From NCBI GenBank assembly GCA_004335635.1, contig QAXH01002174.1, positions 2,984 to 16,152 on the forward strand: a DNA stretch of 13,169 bases, written 5' to 3'. Shown here one piece after another: positions 10,001-13,034 of this stretch. This DNA is from Chloromonas sp. AAM2. Taxonomy: Eukaryota > Chlorophyta > Chlorophyceae > Chlamydomonadales > Chlamydomonadaceae. Position numbers and translations under genes: made by a program. The notes beneath the pieces were generated by a model that was given only the letters and a program-made list of their open reading frames with translations, was not told the origin of the DNA and did not search any database. Position 1 is the stretch's first letter. Each line of letters starts with the position of its first letter.

Positions 10001-13000
10001 CAGTTCACGTTGCAGGAGTTGTAGGGCACGTACTCAGCACTCATGGTCAGGTTAGCGGTCACGTTCAGGGCCTCTTGACACCCACTGGGGTCGAAATGGA
10101 CGAACAACCTGGAGGCAAGAAACACAGCACACGTGGTGGCGACGGCACACACAAGTGCACTGGCATCAGTGTCAGCAGCAGCAGCAGCAGCAGCCCATTT
10201 ATCACTGCCTGCCAAGTTTGCTATGCTTACCCATGACATGGCACGACCACGTACGTATGGTACGATATGGTACATCAAAGCCAGCACATTACAGGTGTGT
10301 GCGTGCCATATTACATCAGCCTAGCCAAAACAGCATGGTACTCACTGGGTCTGAGTGAGGTAGCATGTGTCATAGCCCATCTGGCGCACTGAGGCGATGC
10401 TCTGGGTTGGGACGCTGGCTGTCCTGCAATCATATGCAAGGCTCACGGGAGGTGTGGGTATTGAAGTGAGGCAGGACACGTGTGTCACTGTATCAAGTCA
10501 TTCACTGAAACCGGCAGGATGCTTGCTTGGCACATGTAACGGATCCGCATCCATCCAGCTAGCGAGCACCTTGCACGCCAACGTTCTCCTATTCCTGGTT
10601 CTCTACTGCACATCTTCTCAAGCGTTTCTAATCCCAATGGTGGCGCGTGTTGACCGCACTCACATCTTGATTCCTGGGAATTTTTGGGATTGCAAGCCCT
10701 TCCGGCAGGTGCTCGGGGGTATCTGGTACACGCCATCATTTGCCGCGGACATCGACACCCTGCGGCCGTTGGTCACAGCGTCGGACTGCTTCTGCAGACT
10801 TCAGTGTTGAAGCAACTACGGCTGGCCCCACAAGCTTGCTTTTGCTCAGTCATCAATACAATACACGTGCTGGGCTGAATGCTTGATTTTCTAGGTAAAA
10901 TAATTACCGCGGAATTTGTTATCTGGCCTGCCAGTGCTGCTATGGAGATCCCAATCAGGGGAACAAGGCATCGCTAACTATTGAGTATTTTTAGACAGAC
11001 TGACTAATCGTTTATGTGGCTGGCATAGTTAGTGTCTGAACCTGATCAGAGTGTTCAGACTGCAGCCACACAGGTCCTTATATTCCCTAGCCTGCAGCCC
11101 AAACCGTGACCCAAGTTGTCTTTCCAGTGACGAGTGAGTGGGCATGACTATCGTCACATAAGGTGCTCATGATTTCTAGGCTGCATCCCCCTGCGTCACC
11201 CACTGGTGTGCCTGGTCGCTCCAGCTGTCGTAGGGGTTGTCGTCATCGACATGTCTTGGCGGGATGCTGAAGGGCGCCAGGCCGGCAAAGTCCCGCACAG
11301 TGCGCATCAAGCGCTGAACCGCGTTGGAACCGTCCGGCGAGGCAGGGGGTGGGGATGGAGGAGCAGGACTGCGGCCATGCAACCATGTCATGTCAAATGG
11401 CCAGGCCCAACAATGTATGACCACACCCAACCAAGTGTGTGCGCTGGCCTGTCATGCAGCACCTCCATAGCTCTACACGACTGCTAAATGCTCTACACAG
11501 CACTGCTACAACAACAACTAATTTACTGACTAAGAGCTGCTGCGCTCTGGATATGTCAAGGCCGCTACTGAGCCGTATGGCCAAGGATGCTGCTGGCCTC
11601 AAACTCCAGCCTGTACGTTTGCATGCTGCACGCCCTGACCACATACCCTCTCAGTGCCCGCACACAGCCCGTCAGCTGCCCCAGAGGGTCCCGGGCAGTG
11701 CCTGGGCTGCCAGAGGCCATGATTAGCGGCAGGTGCTGGGCAAAGCAGCTGATGATGCCGCTGGTGGCGCCCCTGGAGCTGGGGGCTGCACTGCTTGACC
11801 CGCCATATTCATCATCCTGGGAGTAGTCCGTGTCACTGGCGTGGGGTGGTGGAGGGGAGTACCGGGCAGTCACTGGCGCTGCCAGCACTTGGGCGGACCA
11901 CTGGGGCATGAGGCGGCCACGAAAGCCCACGTTTGACTGCAGCTCAGGGGGGATGTAGTCATAACCTGCGACGTAGGGTTGAGATGGCTTACATCAGCCT
12001 GGATGAAACCGAATAGCACTGTGTAAAGGGGATTCAGATGGCCCACCTGTCCTACATCCACCGGTCTGTGCAGCGACAAATGCAGCCCCGAGCAGGCCAC
12101 TTAAGAATGAAAATTGACACCCTTCCAATCCTCATAGGCTACGTTGCCAAGTGTATCAGGCTTTTGTCACATGCAAGTACTGGGGATAATTTGGAACAGT
12201 GAGCCCCCTCCGCCCCATTCACGAGCGGGCTCCCATGCCGATCCTACTCCCATGCGCTGATTTCCATGTATGAATATGAACTACTGATGAGTCTCGCAGC
12301 TTTTGGTGCAGGCATCCCGGAGCACTGGACCCTAGGTACTTTTCATGCCGGTTGTAATCGTAGAATTGCGACGAATTGCACCCTCACAGCACATTGTCCC
12401 CAGTACTTGTATACCGGTGGATATGTAGGACAGGTGGGCTCTTTGAATATTTGGCATAGTGCTATGCGGCTCCGGCCAGGCTGATGTAATGTATCACAAG
12501 TCAATTGCCAGTGCATCCATTTGCTTCTGCGCAATTGTCGTTGTCACAGTGCCTGACAGTTAAGCTGCCGCTGTAGGTTGTGCAGTTTGGAATGGCATGG
12601 ACCTGCAACGTCTCTGTGAATTGTACTGACTTGATCAGTATTCCACACTGCACAGAATGTTTTACTGTGATCGTGACCCCGCTTTTGCAGGCCATTTAAG
12701 ATCACAAACTGGCCATCTTTCTGACTCTGACCGCTTTGCATGCCAAATGTGCCAGGGGTGCAAGGCGTTGCCGTGCCTTCTGAAATGCTGCGGCGGATTG
12801 TGCAGTGAGGAATGGCGTTGATATGCAACCTGCACAAGGATAGCCACCAACCCATCCCCTACCAGCAACTGCCGAGCGCCATGTGATGGACTGGGCCAGA
12901 CACCGCTGAACCTCAGCGCTGGCCATGCCGCCCAGTGCCAGCCTCACGTCAATGGTCGCGCTGGTCCATGCAGGGCTGCTGAGATACGCCACCCTGACAG

Positions 13001-13007
13001 ACGCCAT
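18..13007 (-). CDS. STRA6-like (RBP receptor family) multi-pass membrane protein, 27-exon gene model
   Basis: Likely a plasma-membrane receptor/transporter of the STRA6 family, whose animal members move retinol across the membrane; the substrate here is unknown. Exons: 13007-12863, 11965-11569, 11368-11200, 10791-10664, 10423-10346, 10108-9905, 9482-9389, 9106-9053, 8830-8777, 8598-8510, 8403-8337, 7756-7687, 7527-7346, 6369-5931, 5797-5641, 5225-5016, 4883-4820, 4109-3990, 3697-3542, 3165-2638, 2425-2353, 1988-1968, 1869-1808, 1339-1305, 1223-1133, 932-864, 605-18. All introns are GT-AG, every phase matches, and the join is open for 1,447 codons. Predicted segments (model numbering): ectodomain 1-348, TM1 351-369, TM2 442-458, TM3 494-511, TM4 526-548, TM5 557-583, TM6 851-867, TM7 937-959, TM8 about 1155-1183, TM9 1200-1220, re-entrant hairpin 1238-1272, then LDRSIL (1273) and MDVPYKAFL (1284). 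Animal STRA6 is about 660 residues; the excess lies in the ectodomain, two cytosolic loops and the tail. No signal peptide is visible, so an upstream exon is probably missing. The family call rests on topology and C-terminal motifs recalled from STRA6, not on a search. Confidence 0.75.
864..932 (-). CDS. Exon 26: first half of the C-terminal membrane hairpin
   Basis: Encodes ILRPAGWFAFMIIISITNLV plus LGL. Acceptor CACCTGCAG; consensus donor GTAAGT (863-858), phase 0. The N-x-x-x-G at its end (N1247, G1251) matches the conserved N-V-L-V-G of the STRA6 hairpin. Confidence 0.88.
1133..1223 (-). CDS. Exon 25: TM9
   Basis: Encodes YVIIVIIIIVLNKVVILMWV then GESYVSNGDK: an unusually Ile/Val-rich helix followed by a polar loop. 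Acceptor GCATGCAG completes the split Pro; donor GTGTGT (1132-1127), phase 0. The 25-residue block YP...MWVGES is the same length as the matching WP...WVFLET block of STRA6. Confidence 0.88.
1305..1339 (-). CDS. Exon 24: 35-nt exon between TM8 and TM9
   Basis: Encodes WFWEDVAAIYY with a split Pro. Acceptor CTGTTTGCAG; consensus donor GTAAGT (1304-1299). The aromatic-rich stretch ending YYP sits directly ahead of TM9, as a W-P-F motif does in human STRA6 (recalled). Confidence 0.82.
1373..1404 (+). repeat. Short telomere-like tract
   Basis: GGGGTTATGGGTGAGGCTAT followed by GGGTTAAGGGTT. Weaker than the 9507-9562 tract. Intron 23. Confidence 0.4.
1480..1522 (+). repeat. CCTAGCAGA short tandem cluster
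   Basis: CCTAGCAGA occurs three times, as GGCCTAGCAGACCCGCCTAG and then TCTGCCTAGCAGATT. Intron 23. Confidence 0.7.
1621..1655. repeat. T-run-associated repeat, copy 2
   Basis: AATAGTCTCAGAACTGGCAA followed by ACATC and a T run. Read on the minus strand, both copies start with an A run followed by GTTTGCCAGTTCTG, which could be the tail junction of a retroposed element. Intron 23. Confidence 0.7.
1808..1869 (-). CDS. Exon 23: TM8
   Basis: Encodes VQLYVVGMLFTAVLAVISTE, the core of TM8. Acceptor ATGTCTGCAG; donor GTAGGG (1807-1802), phase 0. Confidence 0.83.
1968..1988 (-). CDS. Exon 22: 21-nt microexon in TM8
   Basis: Only 21 nt. Acceptor CCTGCTGTGCGTGCAG is preceded by a CTAAC branch-like motif (CATCTAACGACTTGC) and followed by consensus donor GTAAGT (1967-1962). 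It adds VLLSAT plus the shared Gly and Ile codons, and it is the piece that makes exons 21 and 23 agree in phase (FFI-G-VLLSAT-I-VQLYVV). The joined TM8 helix then has the right length. Confidence 0.7.
1989..2352. other. Intron 21 (364 nt), no repeat seen
   Basis: Lies between exon 21 and the microexon. The 3' end (2035-1989) holds a branch-like CTAAC and a pyrimidine-rich tract before GTGCAG; nothing else stands out. Confidence 0.65.
2353..2425 (-). CDS. Exon 21: entry to TM8
   Basis: Encodes IVDVTSIAAVRALTAPIGPV plus VFFI. Acceptor CTGTTGCAG; donor GTGAGC (2352-2347), phase 1, giving a split Gly with exon 22. Confidence 0.8.
2638..3165 (-). CDS. Exon 20: large charged cytosolic loop between TM7 and TM8
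   Basis: 176 codons. Starts with a basic amphipathic helix (SFKATIKKHRVLKIIQRLQK), then an Ala/Gln helix (AKDIASAASQAQMAFKERT), a Pro-rich part (CAPPEPVPAPLHALPVAH), a His/Ser part (RRDFSHHHITSADGSSSR) and an acidic/basic end (KEIDEKDGTKDKDEEDKD). Consensus donor GTGAGT (2637-2632). The first 25 residues match the place of the basic segment following TM7 in STRA6; the rest is an insertion absent from animal members. The low-complexity content suggests a disordered regulatory loop. Confidence 0.85.
3166..3541. other. Intron 19 (376 nt), no feature seen
   Basis: Between GTGAGT and CTGCAG. No copy of the local repeat families and no in-phase exon was found. Confidence 0.65.
3542..3697 (-). CDS. 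Exon 19: TM7
   Basis: Encodes WSSTMQGAVDFFTPSNTRIS, then KWMTTVGERM and the helix ITVSLLGYTLGAILGLATLC-WA (about 937-959). Acceptor TATCGCAG, consensus donor GTGAGT (3541-3536), phase 0 at both ends. Confidence 0.87.
3735..3828 (+). repeat. TTACATCAGC element, near full-length copy 1
   Basis: Begins TTACATCAGCGTAGCC, continues through CGCATAGCACTGTGTAAAGG and GCCCACCTGTCCT to ATCCACCGG...GACAAA. Shared almost base for base with the copies at 8216 and 11989. It lies in intron 18, 38 bp upstream of exon 19. Confidence 0.92.
3990..4109 (-). CDS. Exon 18: Ala/Gln-rich helical loop between TM6 and TM7
   Basis: Forty codons, LQAGASSVLAQIAQLQSEAP then DIAALADAMLFAETSKGLAA, likely an amphipathic helix. 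The acceptor has the best pyrimidine tract in the window (CTTTCC...TTTCCATGCCCGCAG). Donor GTAAGA (3989-3984). Phase 0 at both ends and 120 nt long, so it could be skipped in frame. Confidence 0.75.
4110..4819. other. Intron 17 (710 nt)
   Basis: Begins with a copy of the ~135-bp dispersed repeat (4672-4813). The remaining ~560 bp shows no repeat or exon I can support. Confidence 0.65.
4672..4813 (+). repeat. ~135-bp dispersed repeat, copy A
   Basis: Shares ACC(C/T)TGGAAG, GCTACTCCATCAG, CACCCAAGGCAGCC, GAAAGCAGCTT and AGCAGAGCCT with the copy at 7178-7310, in the same order, spacing and orientation. It ends beside the donor of exon 17. Confidence 0.9.
4820..4883 (-). CDS. Exon 17: TM6
   Basis: Encodes LRYPSWFMASVLVAFYMLVF plus H, one membrane helix (about 851-867). 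Acceptor CTGTGCAG; donor taken as GTGGGT (4819-4814), phase 0, which joins exon 18. The donor lies at the edge of a dispersed repeat (4672-4813), and an alternative GTGTGC donor lies 4 nt further, which would change phase. Confidence 0.75.
5016..5225 (-). CDS. Exon 16: cytosolic loop ahead of TM6 (5' boundary uncertain)
   Basis: Encodes PLIVFKAFQADPERSNPLQA, LKHVPLWRIHAGSPLHCSKA and WDAFSDWILEETQFYTDATT, ending GRIITVKL. It corresponds to the segment before TM6 that in STRA6 reads like a Tyr/Thr-rich stretch leading into a basic-hydrophobic membrane entry. Donor GTGGGT (5015-5010), phase 2. The in-phase acceptor GATGCAG at 5228-5226 was chosen. A competing, stronger acceptor at 5305-5303 opens 27 further codons in phase (MFELPQRYVLRSIIDDWRGR) but then meets TGA at 5220-5218, so this exon may be longer and frameshifted. 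Confidence 0.7.
5226..5640. other. Intron 15 (415 nt), may contain extra coding sequence
   Basis: Most of it shows nothing recognisable. The part at 5302-5226 reads as a good exon in phase with exon 15 (PQRYVLRSIIDDWRGRVSQ) but ends in TGA at 5220-5218 if carried into exon 16. Confidence 0.5.
5641..5797 (-). CDS. Exon 15: basic cytosolic loop segment
   Basis: Entered at GTGGCAG, the only nearby acceptor keeping phase with exon 14. Encodes NGSFQSGPSLARRTMQPPAT, then KSNITVGRTVLSKHKFFP and QKKPSRVKVLLK. Donor GTGAGT at 5640-5635. The strongly basic composition fits a cytosolic face. Confidence 0.75.
5931..6369 (-). CDS. Exon 14: end of TM5 and long cytosolic loop
   Basis: Begins LAVVLQRTAPVPMDAAWL, finishing TM5, then runs 146 codons through an Ala/Glu/Gln helix (ADAEAKAAELEQQQDGID), the segment LNTWRFNPTWDLESHG, and a Gln/Pro-rich low-complexity part (PEQPPDEDQQSQTSKHLQPP). 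Acceptor TTTGCAG; consensus donor GTAAGT (5930-5925). Most of it exceeds the length of the matching animal STRA6 loop. I see no recognisable domain in the insert. Confidence 0.8.
6719..6814 (+). repeat. CATTGGTTTA minisatellite
   Basis: Irregular tandem array of CATTGGTTTA units separated by TTGTTGA, CTTGA or CTGTTGAGG spacers, at least six units. Intron 13. Confidence 0.9.
7048..7076 (+). repeat. (CA)n microsatellite
   Basis: About 14-15 CA units directly after ACGCGCG. Open frames of repeated Thr-His or Val-Cys across it are artefacts. Confidence 0.95.
7107..7143. repeat. T-run-associated repeat, copy 1
   Basis: Contains CCCAGAACTGGCAAACTTC followed by a T run. Matches 1621-1655 over CAGAACTGGCAAAC and the T run. 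Confidence 0.7.
7178..7310 (+). repeat. ~135-bp dispersed repeat, copy B
   Basis: Second copy of the 4672-4813 repeat, diverged mainly in the middle (about 7210-7240). Located in intron 13. Confidence 0.9.
7346..7527 (-). CDS. Exon 13: TM4 and most of TM5
   Basis: Sixty codons: NPHWTLQRILSASCLCYLCA and IVILQMINVGAYL form TM4, and AAYCWIIAVQTINMFGSLLV forms TM5. Acceptor GCGCAG; donor GTATGG (7345-7340), phase 0. The two closely spaced helices joined by a short loop (TNMHDM) agree with the TM4-TM5 arrangement in STRA6. Confidence 0.88.
7687..7756 (-). CDS. Exon 12: TM3
   Basis: Encodes IVAISIALGCLAYISSLANL plus NKP, a clear membrane helix at model residues 494-511. Acceptor CTCGCAG; donor GTACGA, phase 1, completed as Gly by exon 13. 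Confidence 0.85.
7757..8336. other. Intron 11 (580 nt)
   Basis: Contains a truncated TTACATCAGC element (8216-8281). The rest shows no recognisable repeat and no exon that joins in phase. Confidence 0.7.
8216..8281 (+). repeat. TTACATCAGC element, truncated copy 2
   Basis: Identical to the 3735 copy over about 65 bp except for a few substitutions; homology stops just after CCCACCTGTCCT. Located in intron 11. Confidence 0.92.
8337..8403 (-). CDS. Exon 11: loop between TM2 and TM3
   Basis: Encodes IALQLQDSDGPDFLKKLTRY followed by FE, between acceptor CTTCTCAG (one of the few not reading GCAG) and donor GTAGGG. Hydrophilic loop, phase 0 at the end. Confidence 0.75.
8510..8598 (-). CDS. Exon 10: TM2
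   Basis: Encodes VLIMSTCSVSVTVMVW (TM2, about 442-458), then RPNTQLVLDVNPS in an extracellular loop. Acceptor CCTGCAG; donor GTGGGG (8509-8504). The split Arg is completed by exon 11. Confidence 0.75.
8777..8830 (-). CDS. Exon 9: 54-nt exon leading into TM2
   Basis: Eighteen codons, LYACVTIEVPDGYSRLLQ, between a GCCCGCAG acceptor and a GTAGGC donor, phase 0 at both ends. It has the same length and phase as exon 8. The C-terminal part leads directly into the TM2 sequence of exon 10. Confidence 0.75.
8925..8948 (-). repeat. TTACATCAGC element, short inverted fragment
   Basis: The minus strand reads TTACATCAGGCTAGGCGGAA and then CCGCA, matching the element's first ~25 bp with a few changes. 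Lies in intron 8, between exons 8 and 9. Confidence 0.65.
9053..9106 (-). CDS. Exon 8: 54-nt exon, cytosolic amphipathic segment
   Basis: Eighteen codons, SLNKNAWLAKLLQLRKQL, between a GGTGGCAG acceptor and a GTAGGC donor, phase 0 at both ends. It could be skipped without a frame change. It is short, so its support is the splice sites, its open frame and the fit with both neighbours. Confidence 0.65.
9389..9482 (-). CDS. Exon 7: basic cytosolic segment after TM1
   Basis: The acceptor CTGCAG completes a split Trp codon. Encodes RLVSWPLRHAYVALLPKRHW and TTAVKHRLRMQ, rich in Arg, Lys and His as expected on the cytosolic side of TM1. Donor GTGTGC (9388-9383), phase 0. Confidence 0.8.
9507..9562 (+). 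repeat. Degenerate telomere-like G/T/A tract
   Basis: Contains GTTAGGGGTAAAAGTTGGGG, TTAGGTGTAGGAATAGGGGG and TTTGAGGTAAGGG, resembling scrambled (T)TTAGGG units. Intron 6. Confidence 0.55.
9735..9757 (-). repeat. TTACATCAGC element, short inverted fragment
   Basis: The minus strand reads TTACATCAGCTTAGCCGGCA. Only the terminal part is preserved. Intron 6. Confidence 0.65.
9846..9866 (+). repeat. TTACATCAGC element, short fragment
   Basis: TTACATCAGCCTAGCCAAAA plus one base; only the terminal ~21 bp is recognisable. It lies in intron 6, about 40 bp inside the donor. Confidence 0.8.
9905..10108 (-). CDS. Exon 6: end of ectodomain and TM1
   Basis: Encodes LFVHFDPSGCQEAL, then the overlapping sequon region NVTANLT (N321, N325), cysteines 316 and 338, and TM1 (about 351-369; GAVILIGIPILALMLVLG). 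Donor GTACGT at 9904-9899. The Cys-rich, glycosylatable stretch directly ahead of the first membrane helix puts the N terminus outside the cell, as in STRA6. Confidence 0.85.
10173..10193 (+). repeat. (CAG)7 trinucleotide run in an intron
   Basis: Seven CAG units within intron 5. It reads as poly-Gln or poly-Ala in unspliced frames, but the flanking splice sites place it outside the coding sequence. Confidence 0.9.
10311..10338 (+). repeat. TTACATCAGC element, short fragment
   Basis: TTACATCAGCCTAGCCAAAA followed by CAGCATGG, the first ~28 bp of the element. It ends next to the 5' splice site of exon 5 (10345-10340). Confidence 0.8.
10346..10423 (-). CDS. Exon 5: membrane-proximal ectodomain
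   Basis: Bounded by acceptor ATTGCAG and consensus donor GTGAGT (10345-10340). Encodes 25 full codons including QSIASVRQMGYDTCYLTQT, with a split Met at the start and a split Gln at the end that match both neighbours. Cys 300 lies here. Confidence 0.85.
10664..10791 (-). CDS. Exon 4: membrane-proximal ectodomain
   Basis: Strong acceptor (GTCTGCAG) and consensus donor GTGAGT (10663-10658). Encodes KQSDAVTNGRRVSMSAANDG, then VYQIPPSTCRKGLQSQ. The Cys at model residue 266 is the first of four cysteines before TM1. Other frames give no comparably open product between these sites. Confidence 0.8.
10792..11199. other. Intron 3 (408 nt), no feature seen
   Basis: Between the GTGACG donor and the TCTGCAG acceptor. 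It includes an A/T-richer patch near 10882-10920. I see no repeat copy and no open frame joining in phase. Confidence 0.6.
11200..11368 (-). CDS. Exon 3: extracellular Pro-rich linker and NPYDSWSDQ segment
   Basis: The acceptor GGCCGCAG leaves one base that completes the split His codon from exon 2. The product begins PAPPSPPPASPDGSNAVQ and ends DDDNPYDSWSDQAHQW. The chosen donor is GTGACG (11199-11194), phase 0, which joins to exon 4. If it is not used, the frame reads VTQGDAA and stops at TAG (11178-11176), which would end a shorter secreted product. Confidence 0.6.
11569..11965 (-). CDS. Exon 2: extracellular region with Pro/Ser/Asp-rich linker
   Basis: Acceptor GTCGCAG, then an open frame of 131 codons beginning YDYIPPELQSNVGFRGRLMP. 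It contains a low-complexity linker (RYSPPPPHASDTDYSQDDEY) and a Cys-containing stretch (ISCFAQHLPLIM; LTGCVRALRGYVVRACSM). The donor GTAGCG lies at 11568-11563. The reading frame would otherwise hit TAG at once, so a splice here is required if the gene continues. Proline-rich tracts of this kind are common in volvocine extracellular proteins. Confidence 0.6.
11989..12080 (+). repeat. TTACATCAGC element, near full-length copy 3
   Basis: Covers the same span as the 3735 copy (TTACATCAGCCTGG ... GTGTAAAGGGGATTCAGA ... ATCCACCGG ... GACAAA). It lies 24 bp upstream of exon 2 on the gene strand and faces the inverted copy at 12409-12489. Confidence 0.92.
12409..12489 (-). repeat. TTACATCAGC element, inverted copy 4
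   Basis: On the minus strand it reads TTACATCAGCCTGGCCGG, CGCATAGCACT, then a diverged middle, GAGCCCACCTGTCCTACAT and ATCCACCGGTATAC. Together with the 11989 copy it makes an inverted repeat with a ~330-bp spacer. Confidence 0.88.
12550..12832. repeat. Diverged ~60-bp duplication (12550-12612 and 12774-12832)
   Basis: Both halves begin GTGCCT, share GCTGC.GC.G, TGTGCAGT..GGAATGGC.T and end in a (T)GCAAC motif. The offset is about 222 bp. Each copy carries an acceptor-like TGCAG on the minus strand at the same place, which suggests a duplicated former exon edge. Confidence 0.6.
12863..13007 (-). CDS. Exon 1 of model (or first visible internal exon): start of ectodomain
   Basis: Encodes a fold-like stretch including ATIDVRLALGGMASAEVQRC and ends in phase 1 at a GTAGGG donor (12862-12857). 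The phase fits exon 2, giving SAVA-G-YDYIPPEL. An ATG lies at 13007-13005 with an in-frame TGA directly upstream, so translation could start here. However, MASVRVAYLSS is no signal peptide although the product needs one, so this may be an internal exon entered at the CTGTCAG acceptor just inside it. Confidence 0.5.
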
Positions 13008-13034
13008 TCATTGAACATCTCTGTGTCATAGTCT

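Larger units (their letters stand above)
11966..12862. other. Intron 1 of model (897 nt), repeat-rich
   Basis: Holds a facing pair of the TTACATCAGC element (11989-12080 and 12409-12489) and a ~60-bp diverged duplication (12550-12612 and 12774-12832). Short open stretches such as HAIPNCTTYSGSLTV (minus strand, about 12610-12560) look weakly coding but cannot be joined in phase to the flanking exons, so they are left as intron. Confidence 0.6.

Noticed and set aside
9856..10287. 143-codon minus-strand open frame with a poly-Ala run
   Set aside because: It is exon 6 read through into intron 5. The poly-Ala comes from the intronic (CAG)7 run, and a good acceptor at 10111-10109 marks the real exon edge.
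10155..10358. Plus-strand frame with a poly-Gln tract
   Set aside because: Trinucleotide run in an intron, with no supporting coding signal around it.
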